Assembly (NCBI GenBank): GCA_037178675.1
Contig: JAYMGJ010000621.1
Span: 1 to 26,611, forward strand
DNA from: Scleroderma bovista
Taxonomy: Eukaryota > Basidiomycota > Agaricomycetes > Boletales > Sclerodermataceae
Length of the DNA: 26,611 bases
Direction of reading: 5' to 3'
Shown: in pieces, positions 9,980 to 19,086 of the stretch
Position numbering within the stretch: the stretch's first letter is position 1
How the letters are laid out: each line of letters opens with the position of its first letter
Program-made: the position numbers and the translations under genes
The notes under the pieces: model-generated
What the model saw: only the letters and a program-made list of their open reading frames with translations
Told to the model about the DNA's origin: nothing
The model's database searches: none

Positions 9980-11000
9980 GTCATTGCGTCATCCCTGCAG
10001 ATTGCTGTTAGGGGTCAACCAGTCATTGCCATCACACCGTTACCTCGTCGTCTTGCTATTGCGTGCGTCATCCTTGCCATCCTCGCTGTCGTGCATCATC
10101 ACTGGCACCGTCCAACCACGCACGTTTATCCCTGTCGTCATACTGGCTGGCACGCATCTGTCCTCCCTTGTCGTCGTCATTGGGATCATTGTTGCACCGG
10201 CTGGCATGCACTGCGTCTGTCCCCCCTTCATCATCACCATTGTCGTCGCACTGTGCTGACATGCGCGTCCATCCCCCGTCCGCCCCTCTTATCGTCGACT
10301 TTGTGCCGTCATGGCACTGGCCATGCACGTCATCTCGTTGTCGTTGTCATTGGCTTCAACATCGCACCAACTGGCACGCACGTCTGTCCCCCCTTTGTTG
10401 GCATTGTCGTCAATGACGTTGTGCCGCCATGACACTGGTCATGCACGTCATCTTGCCGTCGTCATCTTGCCATCGTCATCTTGCCATCGTCATCTTGCCG
10501 TCGTCATCTTGCCGTCGTCATCTTGCCGTCGTCATCTTGCTGTCGTCATCGTGCTGGTGTGGTCGTCCCCGTCCCATGTGTCATGTCGTTGTCGTTGCTG
10601 CAGTTGTGGTCCTTTGCATTGTCGTTGTTGTTGCTGCTGCTGTGCCTCGCCATCGCCGTCGCCATTTCTGTCGTCAATGTTGTCACTGCTGTCATGCCTT
10701 GCTATCGCCATCGCCGCCGCAATCATCGTCACTGTGGGCGTGCCTTGTCATCGTCATCGTCGTCGTCTTGTGCTGCCTTTGCAGTGTGCCCTTGCTGTCT
10801 CGTCGTGGCAGTGGCTACTCACACATCATCGTCGTTTCCGCATTCCCTTGCCATTATCATCATCTGTCCATCCCCTCGTCATCCTCGTCATCATCTCCAG
10901 TCCTGTCGTCGTCACAGTCATGTGCATCCCCTGGTCAGTGACTGGACCTCCCCTCGCACTGTCGTTGCTGTCCATTACCATTGGCTGGTGTTGTCCCCTC
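9980..11000. repeat. GTC/ATC-rich low-complexity tract
   Basis: About 1 kb dominated by GTC, ATC and TTG trinucleotides with imperfect longer repeats (for example GCTGGCA-CGCA..TCTGTCC recurring between 10140 and 10390). It opens long frames on both strands that encode Cys/His/Ser/Val runs; these are composition artefacts. Confidence 0.7.
10447..10558. repeat. 14-bp minisatellite, 7 copies plus a degenerate eighth
   Basis: Unit GTCATCTTGCCGTC repeated head to tail from 10447 to 10544. Variants have ATC for the last GTC (units 2 and 3) or TGTC (unit 7). A diverged eighth unit starts GTCATCGTGCTGG. Confidence 0.85.
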
Positions 11001-11651
11001 GTCAGGCCATGCCTGCGACAGTGTATATAGGAGTTTGTGGGTGCTCGCGCCATCATACGGATGTATGTGGAGTAATGGAGGTGGCGTCGGCAGAGCATCA
11101 GGTTGTGATAGCCAGTGTTGGTAACGGAAATACTTACTGGTGGTGATCAATGTCGTCACATTGGTGGTGGTATTAATGGTTGCCCACGTTAGAGTGATGG
11201 CAGTCAGGGTCCGATGGTAATCAGAGTCTGTGGTTGTTGACACCATCGCGTTGGTGGCCATGGTTGCACCCTGGCTGGGCAGTACATGATTTCTGGAGGG
11301 TCCCATAATGTAGAGAAAATGAAAGGAAAAAAACATACCATAAGGTGTGAGATACTGGTCTGGAATGACGCTCCCAAGAAGCATTGTTGATGCTCTCGAG
11401 AGCGAAGCGGGAGGGTTGGGAGAGTATGGAGCGCTCTCAAGACGGTCACAGCAAGGTCAGAAGAAGGTGGGTGAGGGGAAAGAGGGGAAAGAAGCACACT
11501 TACATATGGTAATGGTTCGCAAAATGATTCACCCATCTATTCTTAGCACAGGTCGGGAAATGCCGACGCGGATAGTGGGTCTGTTAGATATATTATGCGT
11601 GTCACAAAAACTATATCTAAGAGACCCTTATTGGTACTGAAAACTGCTGCC
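11001..11651. other. no gene seen, left flank of the Harbinger element
   Basis: Short frames on both strands without motifs. The left end of the PIF/Harbinger element begins right after this stretch. Confidence 0.4.
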
Positions 11652-11654
11652 TTA

Positions 11655-11708
11655 GGTGCGCAGTTGCAGTTGCAGTTGCAGTTGCAGTCACACCAAATTA
11701 GGACATAC
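11655..11708 (+). repeat. left terminal inverted repeat with GCAGTT hexamers
   Basis: From 11660 there are four GCAGTT units and a fifth ending GCAGTC, then ACACCAAATTAGGACATAC. Pairs with the right repeat at 14737-14803. Confidence 0.8.
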
Positions 11709-11917
11709 TGTGTATTAGATAATTGGCTGTCCTGTGTAAAATATAATAAAAACTACCCAACAACCTGTAGGGCACGTGGCAGCGCTGCGTTGAGTGGGGG
11801 GAGAGCTCTCGTTGTGTGTCTACTCTCCCATTCACTCATTCTACTGTGTCGTGAACTGTCCCGTCCCTTTCAGTGATCTGAATACCGCAAACTCTCACCT
11901 TTTCCTCATTTGTGGCT

Positions 11918-13169
11918 ATGTCTGTGAAGAAATTGAAGACACCTCTTCCCGAAATCCCTTGGAGTGAAAATAATCATGCCCGAGTGTGGAGTCTCATCGC
12001 CGAAATAAGCAAACCAGTCAACTATAAGGTGCTTTATGGTAAAAAAGACAAAAATGAGGTAGGTATTCTCTAAAAATAGCATAATTTAATCTTTTGACCC
12101 TTCCAGAACACCTCTGGCGAGTCGAAGGCAAGCATCTACAAACGGATCAGTGCTACTGTCTTGCCCGAGTTCCATATAATTGATGCTACTGCTACTGGTG
12201 ACCGTATCAAGAGTAAACTAGAGACGTAAGTGCCTAGTTTGAATATCACTTCTGATCTGATCTTTGCAGTCTCACCAAAATATACAAGCGTCATGCTGTG
12301 AAGCTTCGTACTACTGGGACTGGGATTAAAGAGGATGGGGATAATGGATCAGACTCAGAAGAGTACTGCAACTTTTATATTGGTGCAGATGGTCCCAATG
12401 AGAATACAACTGATGAGGCAAAGAACATCTGGGGTATGTAATATGCTACTTGACTTTTGTTTTTAATTCCTGTACAGATCAGATCCTCAAGGAGTTCCCT
12501 TTCTTCTCTGAGCTGCATAGGATATTTGTGGCTCACCCAAATGTCACACCTATTGCTGTGACAACTGGGGTTGGTCCTCATGGGAAAAAGACTCTCCATT
12601 TACAGCCTCTTGATCCTGGGCCACAAGCTGAGTTTACTGACTCACATGTGTCTCAGTTTCGTACCTTGCATGATGCTCTCAATCATGTCCAGACTCAGGG
12701 ATCTGCTGGAGCTGTGAAAGGTGATACTGTGGACTTGTCTCTGGGCTGCCTTGAGCCAGAGAATTTTTCCCTGCAAAACACACAGACTCCAGCTAACAAG
12801 AGGGGTCACAAGCCTTCTTCCTTCTCTCAGGAAAGTCTTTCCAAAGCCAAGGAGCACATTCAGAAAGCCCCCAAGAAGCGCACCATAGAAGACACATTAT
12901 TTGATATTCAAAAGTAAGTGTTCTCATCTATCTACTAAAATTTTGCTTTCCTAATTGACAGAGCCAACATTGATGCCCTAAACTCTCGAGCCCAGCAAGA
13001 AATGAATCTCAAAACTTGTGAGATTCTTCTGGAGGAATTCAAACAGGGGATCTGGACAGCTGCAGAGTATCGTGAGCAGATTGGTCTTCTCAGTGGCAAT
13101 GGTGACATCCATCCCTCAAAGCAAGCTCGTCAGTTCTCTCCTGATTGGGATGAGGATTTGGACTTCTAA
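11918..13169 (+). CDS. Myb/SANT-like DNA-binding accessory protein of the Harbinger element
   Basis: A complete five-exon gene: 11918-12058, 12107-12225, 12270-12433, 12478-12913 and 12962-13169, all with GT-AG introns of about 44-48 nt and phases that join without a stop. The start MSVKKLKTPLPEIPWSENN is followed by a Trp/aromatic-spaced helical region (IPWSENNHARVWSLIAEI, VLPEF, KIYKRH). This matches the trihelix/Myb-like fold found in Harbinger partner proteins, which bind the element ends and help import the transposase into the nucleus. The middle is acidic (EDGDNGSDSEEY). The C-terminal helical segment ends in DWDEDLDF. No frame break was found, unlike its partner transposase. It converges on that gene with about 140 bp between stops. 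Confidence 0.8.
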
Positions 13170-13312
13170 TTTCTACATCATCCACTGTTACTTTCAAGTC
13201 ATTCCTTACACTGACTGTAGTCACTCTTTTATGTCATCATTCATTTGAATTACAGTCATTGGTCATTGATAGCCATCTACTACTATTGAGAGTCAACTTG
13301 AGTACAATTCAA

Positions 13313-14715
13313 CTATAAGTTTTTGAATGCAAGTAACTCTTCAATAAGCCTCTTCCTCTTTGCATCCCCACCTTGATCAAAGACTCTTTCCTGAGTTAAA
13401 TCTTCATCATCCTGTATACCACGATCCTCCTGCTCCTGTGCTCGAGTATGCCCTGATGCAAAATAATCTGCATGTGTCCCCTCCACTTCAACCACAATAT
13501 TGTGTAGAATTATTGCAATAGTCATCCATTGACATGCTGCAATATGCTGTCGATTGTTGTTGATGGTAACTCGAAGACCATGAAGACATTGAAATCTCCC
13601 TTTTAAAGCTCCCATACAGTGTTCTGATCGAACACGCAGATTGGCAACTGCTCAATCAAAGGTTGCATTCTCTGGTAACAGTGATGCAGGCTTTTTGTGA
13701 ACAGGGATAGTTTGTGGAGTGAGGGGGTAGGCAGAGTCAACCCATGCAAACTCTTCATTTTTGAAAAACCAATCAGGATATTTTGCAGCAGCAGTGCTCT
13801 CAAATGCCCAGGCATCATGAGCAGATCCTGTTAGACCATGAGAGTAATCCACAATGTGGAGGTTTGATGGCAAATTCCCAATCTGAAAATTTATTAATAG
13901 AAGTATCCCACTAAAGAGAGAACATACCTGTAAATTGAGCCCATAGTTTGCTTTCCTGGTATAATATGCATCCCCATTAAGACCAGGTTTTGCATACAGA
14001 ACCACAATAGTTCCATCATACATGACCCAACCCTCTCACCATGTTCCCTTGAATCCAAGGTGTTGATCTATCCAACACTTCTCAACTTCCTTCTCTGCAT
14101 CAGTGGGTTGGTGCACATAGTCATCATGGAGAGACTCAATGGCAGTAAAGCACCATTTTGTATATAGCTCAACAGCACCCTCTGAGCACCCTGCAATCCA
14201 TGCAATATCCTCTACAGAGGCTCCATTGCCATATCGGCCCATTCAATAGAGGGTAACACCAGCTGAACCTCAACAGGTACTTGGGAGTTGTTTGACTCAT
14301 TGTAGAAGATTGGATGATCTTCAATCAGTGATAAAATCACTTGAAAGACTGTTGGAGAAAGACATAGCATGCTGATGAAGTGATGGTGGTCTGATGGACT
14401 CTGGGCATATTCCCAAGCCAGGTGTAGTATCCCAGACTTTGCAACAGGGGATCGGGATTGTAGATATCGAGTTTGATGAATAGCAGTGATGGAGCTGATA
14501 TCAATATTGAGTTGTTGTGCCAGGTCTTCCAGACTCTGTGAGGGCTGGAAAATTGTTTGAAGGATAATGGAGAGAATATAAGCAGCAATATACTGCTCAC
14601 GGCACAAGGGGGAGGGCATGGTTTCGTGGTGTGGATGCTGTACTAGATGTGCTGTTGATTGGCATCCACAGAGTGGATTATCTAATACGTTTATGTCCCG
14701 ATATAGTAGAAACAC
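13313..14715 (-). pseudogene. PIF/Harbinger transposase (DDE_4 / HARBI1-like), inactivated
   Basis: Translation in pieces gives the whole family pattern. A helical N-terminal region (14212-14715) is followed by GRYGNGASVEDIAWIAGCSEG, a helix-turn-helix. Next are MYDGTIVVLYAKPGLNGDAYYTRK (first Asp region), IVDYSHGLTGSAHDAWAFE, FAWVDSAYPLTPQTIPVHKKP, and SEHCMGALKGRFQCLHGLRV with the final Glu. A 45-nt intron at 13883-13927 is conserved in frame. The gene is dead. There is a one-base frameshift near 14240-14260 and TGA codons at 14243-14245, 14036-14038 and 13652-13654. The first two sit where the family context (LYxMGRYGNG, TWxEGWVMYDG) suggests Arg, consistent with CGA to TGA change. The start could be 14715 or a downstream Met. 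Confidence 0.85.
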
Positions 14716-14736
14716 TGGTAAATGTTTAATACATGG

Positions 14737-14803
14737 TATGTCCTAATTTGGTGTGACTGCAACTGCAACTGCAACTGCGGTCAACCCCAGTGAAAACTGG
14801 ACC
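14737..14803 (-). repeat. right terminal inverted repeat with GCAGTT hexamers
   Basis: Read on the minus strand it has three GCAGTT units and a fourth ending GCAGTC, one fewer than the left end. The same ACACCAAATTAGGACATAC follows. Outside the hexamers it carries a palindrome CCAGTGAAAACTGG (14787-14800) not seen at the left end. Confidence 0.8.
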
Positions 14804-14806
14804 TTA

Positions 14807-15062
14807 CCTGGTGTGACCACGTGTGATGAGATATGAAATCGATATGAAAAATATGAGGAGGTGTGAGATGAATATGATGCCTTCCTTTTTGGGGTACTGC
14901 GCCCTGTGATACGTCCGTCGACTGCATCGTTTACACAGCTGCACCCAGCACAGTGCATCGCATCCACACACGTACGTACTGGTGAGCAAACGCACGCACA
15001 CGCACACACACTCCACATCTCCGCTTTGCCCCTTACTCACACCATTGCAGCTTTCCTCCACG
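14807..15062 (+). promoter_or_regulatory. upstream region of the Tnp2-type gene with a probable 5' UTR intron
   Basis: A candidate intron runs from GTGAGC at 14982 to CCATTGCAG at 15050, with a CTCAC/TTACTCAC branch-like region. It leaves the ATG at 15063 twelve nucleotides into the next exon. The region upstream contains GGTGTGA repeats (14810, 14860). The 5' end of the Tnp2 element was not located; no CACTA terminus is visible. Confidence 0.4.
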
Positions 15063-15389
15063 ATGGCCGAGCCCACTATCGCTCCAAGTGCATGCAGAGG
15101 CAAGTACGCCTGCCCCTGCGACAAATGTAGCTTCAGACAGCCTCGGAAAGTCTCCAAAGCAACGTGGTATCGCCATGCCAAAGTTACCTCCAAGCAAGCC
15201 AACTCTGGAGCAGGGAACCATTCCGTCAAGACCAAGGCGGACATCATGCGAGCCATGATCAAAAGGCGGCTAGAAACGGTCGAAGATGCTCGTCATCACA
15301 TTGGTCGTCGCAAGCGTGCTCGTCTCCGGAACATAGTAAGTCGTCTTCATCTTACGGAGTTTCAGTCGTTGACTTGATCTCCAATGTAG

Positions 15390-16256
15390 GAACCACGCAC
15401 GCCTGGTCTTCCTGACCAACAGCCCGATGGACCTTCCAACGAGGTATGCTACCTGATTTGATTATTTTCTCTTGGCGATATTGAGATATAGTACCTGTAG
15501 GAATTACTGCACGCGCCTGAACTTCTTGAACAACTACCTGATCCACCTTACAAGGTACGCCATCACAGATTTTCCTTGAACTGATGTTGATATCCAATGT
15601 AGCAGCCTCCGTATAATCATGCCCACCAACACCCGGATCCATCTAATAATGAGGTATTTGTCCAATTCACTTGTATCCTTTCACCGATACTGATGACCGA
15701 CATAGGAATGGGCACGCTTGCCTGATCGTTGGTCCCCGATACCTCCGGATGACGAGCCCAATGAGGTATGTCACCTAATTCAGTAATATTCTCTTACCAA
15801 CACTGACATCTACTGTAGGGACCGCCGCTGCCGCCACCTGACCATCAATCTCCAATACCTCCAGAAGATGATGCTAATGAGGTATGTTGTGCATATCAGA
15901 TATTTTTTGGCTTATACTTACAGCTAATGCAGGAACTACCACGAACGCCTGATCATCGGTCGCCTTCAGAAGCCCGTTCAGATGAGGTAAGTTGTACATG
16001 TCAGTGGTTTTCTGTTCGTACTGACATCCGATGAAGGAACCATTGCGTGCGCCTGATCACCAGTCTCTCGCCCCTCAAGAAGAGCACCCACCCGAGGTAT
16101 GTTGCCCATGCTGGGTGTTTTCTGTTCGTATTGACACACAGCAAAGGAACCATTGCGTGCACCTGATCACCAGTCTCCTGCACCTCAAGAAGAACGTCTG
16201 CCTGAGGTATGTCGTCAATTTCTGTCAATTTCTGTTGGTATTGACATGCAATGAAG
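15390..16256 (+). repeat. tandem array of eight phase-0 micro-exons with their introns
   Basis: Exons lie at 15390-15443, 15501-15554, 15603-15653, 15706-15765, 15819-15881, 15933-15986, 16037-16096 and 16147-16206 (17-21 codons each). Introns are 48-57 nt with GTATGT/GTAAGT-type donors. Units start every 102-114 bp. Nearly every exon starts GAA (E) or a variant and ends GAG (E), so E|E junctions recur. The peptide theme is E-P-L-R-A-P-D-H-Q-S-P followed by Pro/Glu-rich residues. The last three introns share TTTTCTGTT-GTA-TGACA, showing that exon and intron were duplicated together. Exon 10 begins with a ninth partial copy (EPSCTPSPIPPG). The array encodes a flexible Pro/Glu-rich linker between the N-terminal zinc module and the transposase core. 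Confidence 0.9.
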
Positions 16257-17899
16257 GAACCATCGTGCACACCTTCCCCAATACCTCCAGGGCAGCGCAT
16301 CACCATAGAGTATCAACGCAGGCAACGTCCTGTTGTTGACATCGCAGCTCTGGCAGGGACTGCTGTCCTTCCATCCATGCGTCATACTATGGACTTTATA
16401 CTGGCCCTCAACAGTGCCTCGCTGGATGACCCGGTCGCTAAACTCAGTCAAGATGCCCTCAAGAGACTACGAGATCCTCCTACTCACATTGTTCCCATCG
16501 AAGAGCCGGGCACTCGCTTCTCCATATCAACATATCTGGCTCTCGAGAATAGTTCTCAGGCTGCCTACAATCGTGTCTGCAGTGCAGCAAGGAAGGAATT
16601 TTCCGATTCCCGTGGTATCGACACCCTTCTAAGCTTTCATAACGTCGAAAAAATCATCGCTTCATACACTGGCGTTGTATCCATCGAACACGATATGTGT
16701 TGCAATAGCTGCATCGCATACACAGGTCCATTTTCCCATCTTGAAACATGTCCGACTTGTGGTACATCCCGCTGGCAGGAGCAAAAACTTCAAGGAACTC
16801 ACGGGCGGTGCAAGACTCCTGCCCAGACCTTTACAACCATTCCTATTGGCCCACAGCTTCAAGCTCTGTACCAGAATAACAACAGCGCAGGTGATATGGA
16901 CTACTTGCGACGACGGACCAAGGAGGTCCTCCACCAAATACGAGAGACAGGAAGTATCCCTGTCGTTGATGATTTAGCAATGGGTTGGGACTATCTTGGC
17001 GCCATTCTGGATGGTGATATCAAGCCCCATGACATCGTGCTGATGGTTTCTCTTGATGGAGCGCAGCTATACGATAGCAAAGAGTCGGACTGTTGGATCT
17101 ACATCTGGATCATCGTCAATTTACCCCCAGACAAACGCTATCGCAAGCTTCATGTTCGCCCAGGGGGATTTATCCCTGGCCCCAACAAACCCAAGAATGT
17201 CGACTCTTTTCTCTTTCCAGGTATCCATCATCTCGCTGCCCTCCAAGCCGAGGGTCTCCAAATCTGGAATGCTCGGACAGACTCGCGGTACATCTCCGAC
17301 CTCTATCTGCTATTCACTACCGCAGATGGCCCAGGCCTCGTTTATTGGAATGGAATGGTGGGCCACAGTGGGAAGAATGGCTGTCGCATGTATTGTGGAG
17401 TCCTCAGCAGACAAAAAATGCGAGGTAAACACTACTATCCAGCTCTACTCAAGCCTCGCGACCGCTGTACCCAAGGTAGTGATCACCCAGACATTGATGT
17501 CTTTAAGCTCCCACCTGGCGGATGCGCCAATTATGCTGACCATCTCTCGACCATCGTTTCTGTGCCAAACCAGACACAGTGGGACAAGCAGAAGACCAAA
17601 ACTGGTCTAACCAAGCCCCCTCTCATTCTCGCCCTCTCACCCTCGCGATCCCTTGGTGTCCCTTTGTGCATGACAACGGATATCATGCACCTTGCTGGTA
17701 ATATCAGCGACCTTCTCATCTCTCTCTGGCGTGGTACCATCGATCATCCTGTCGACGACGACCCAGCCGACTGGCCGTGGGCTGTTCTGTCGAACGAAGA
17801 CGTCTGGCGTGCCCATGGCGATGCGGTCGAGCGCGCTGGCCATTTCCTACCCAGCTCGTATGATCGCAAGCCTCGCAACATTGCTGAGAAGATCAATAC

Positions 17900-17904
17900 C
17901 CAAT
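17900..17904. repeat. target site duplication CCAAT, left copy
   Basis: The five bases before the 5' LTR equal the five after the 3' LTR (24192-24196). Removing the element and one copy restores a continuous transposase frame across the junction. Confidence 0.95.
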
Positions 17905-18275
17905 TGTTACGGTCCGACTTTTTGTCTTATCTAATCTGTGATTAGATAGCGTTTATCTTATCTTAGTGTACAGCCTCTATCTTATCTACCTAGTCTAGAC
18001 CTGTACCTCGTGCTGTACACGCTGCCACCCTTGACATCATTACGCATAGCCTTAGCTCCACGGTGATGTCATTACATAGCCTTTTACCTGCACGTAGCCT
18101 CATGGATAGCCTCGCGTAGCCCTCGTGTATAGTAGTATATATACCGTGCAATCCAGCACCCAGAGGCTCCCCATTCGAGCTCATCTTGGGTTATTGCTCT
18201 AGATCCTCGTATCCTATTTCCTCTCAGAGTCTCGCGTGTAGTTGGGTCTTAGGTGTTCTGCCTAGGGTCATCTCA
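17905..18275 (+). repeat. 5' LTR (371 bp)
   Basis: Begins TGTTACGG and ends TCTCA. Near its start is an inverted repeat CTAATCtgtGATTAG. It differs from the 3' LTR by roughly 25-30 substitutions, mostly transitions, and carries about 18 nt (around 18086-18104) that the 3' LTR lacks. The insertion is therefore not recent. Confidence 0.95.
18137..18144 (+). promoter_or_regulatory. LTR TATA box
   Basis: TATATATA, about 30-37 bp upstream of A18174, the proposed transcription start. The same box is present in the 3' LTR. Confidence 0.7.
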
Positions 18276-18277
18276 CC

Positions 18278-18288
18278 TGAGCTCGAAT
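18278..18288 (+). promoter_or_regulatory. primer binding site of the self-priming type
   Basis: TGAGCTCGAAT lies 2 nt after the 5' LTR and is exactly complementary to ATTCGAGCTCA at 18174-18184 in the LTR. That segment is placed where transcription would start relative to the TATA box. No tRNA-type TGG... site is seen. Tf1/sushi-lineage elements prime by folding the 5' end of their RNA onto this site. Confidence 0.65.
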
Positions 18289-18711
18289 CTATACATCTTA
18301 CTCGCTCTACTACGCGCTCTCCTAGCCTTATAAGGAAACTATACCCGGACTCCAGGGTTAAGGAGCTTCATCTTCATACCTTCCGTTTCGTTCACGGCCA
18401 GCCTTTAGTGCCGTTCCCGTAGTGCTTCGGCATTGGGAGTTTTTAGCACCGTTACCTTTACGTACTGTACACCAGCCCAGGGTCGTGCCTGGTGTCTGAA
18501 GGTCGGCGCCCGTTCAAGAGAGGTTCGCAGCCTCAAGGCGATTGAGACATACGTACTCAGTAGTTCCTGCGTCCGTGCAGAGGTAGACCCTGTGATCTGC
18601 AGCCGCTAGCCGTCTGTTCTCTGCATAGCTGTGCCACTGCCCTGACCCGGCGAGTGCGACAGGCGAACAGAGTCTTACGCTTAGTTTAGCGGAACAACTG
18701 TGGGGATCTAG

Positions 18712-19080
18712 TCCCAAAGTAAACTTACCCCTACGTCACCCCTTACGGTAGTCACCATACCTTACCAGTTCCCTCGTCACCTCGTCGAAGCGCAACAGGA
18801 GCGCTTGGCGATTATCTACGGTCCCCGCCCTGACACCCTTGTTAAAATACAAGAAAGGGAGTCAGCGATCGAAGAAGAATTCCAGTTTACCAACGCCGTT
18901 GCCGCCTACAGTCGCCTTGTCAGCGACTTCGAAATCCAAGTCCTCCTCGGCTTCCACCGTTCCCTTCCTGTCGCGCCCCTGCCAGACCTCCCGCTCGCTC
19001 GCCGCCGCACGTTCCGGTCCTCCCGTCTCCGACCGGTTAAACAAAGACCTACCCCCTATTCCCGCCTCCATCCCTACTAG
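18712..19080 (+). pseudogene. coding-like N-terminal extension of Gag, frame-broken
   Basis: An open frame without ATG (stop-to-stop 18712-19080) reads VVTIPYQFPRHLVEAQQERL, then IYGPRPDTLVKIQERESAIE and FTNAVAAYSRLVSDFE, a good protein-like sequence in the same frame as gag. From about 18945 the coding-like text moves to the next frame (GPPVSDRLNKDLPPIPA to about 19070), then returns to the gag frame at the ATG. This suggests a longer ancestral Gag broken by two opposite one-base shifts, plus loss of its own ATG. Alternatively it is leader RNA with chance coding. Confidence 0.45.
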
Positions 19081-19086
19081 GTCCTC

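Larger units (their letters stand above)
11655..14803. mobile_element. PIF/Harbinger-type DNA transposon, about 3.15 kb
   Basis: The element has convergent genes for a Myb/SANT-like protein (plus) and a DDE_4-type transposase (minus), the standard two-gene set of this superfamily. It is bounded by inverted repeats whose core is identical from the GCAGTT hexamers through TCACACCAAATTAGGACATAC. Tips of GGT at the left and ACC at the right are each flanked by TTA (11652-11654 and 14804-14806), as expected for the TWA target duplication. The outer ends are not symmetric, since the right end has about 18-20 nt more than the left, so exact ends are tentative. The element is non-autonomous now because the transposase is broken. 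Confidence 0.75.
15063..17904 (+). pseudogene. Tnp2 (CACTA-like) transposase, 5' part, split by a Gypsy insertion
   Basis: Exon 1 (15063-15335) starts MAEPTIAPSACRGKYACPCDKCSF and holds a CPCDKC...H zinc-finger-like module common at the N-terminus of fungal Tnp2 proteins. Exons 2-9 are the micro-exon array. Exon 10 (from 16257) is long and carries the family core. It includes a CCNSCIAYTGPFSHLETCPTCG treble-clef-like motif, MVSLDGAQLYDSKESDCWIY (candidate first Asp, codon 17055-17057), VRPGGFIPGPNKPKN and HHLAALQAEGL. It ends with TTADGPGLVYWNGMVGHSGKN (candidate second Asp, codon 17325-17327). The exon is open until the Gypsy LTR at 17905. The reading frame resumes exactly after the target duplication at 24197. 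The transposon insertion therefore parts the two Asp residues from the Glu. Apart from that, the 5' part shows no stops or frameshifts. Confidence 0.85.

Noticed and set aside
9932..11146. Several long overlapping frames (166-239 codons) rich in Ser, Cys, His and Val
   Set aside because: They arise from GTC/ATC trinucleotide bias and a 14-bp minisatellite, appear in several frames at once, and lack any domain pattern.
15390..16256. CRISPR-like array impression from regularly spaced repeats
   Set aside because: The repeats are exons and introns with matching splice sites and coding phase in a eukaryotic gene; repeats are diverged and there are no unique spacers or cas genes.
18276..18300. tRNA gene or tRNA primer site suggested by a GAGCTCGAATC T-loop-like string
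   Set aside because: No acceptor or anticodon arms fold around it; the string is better explained by complementarity to the LTR transcript start.
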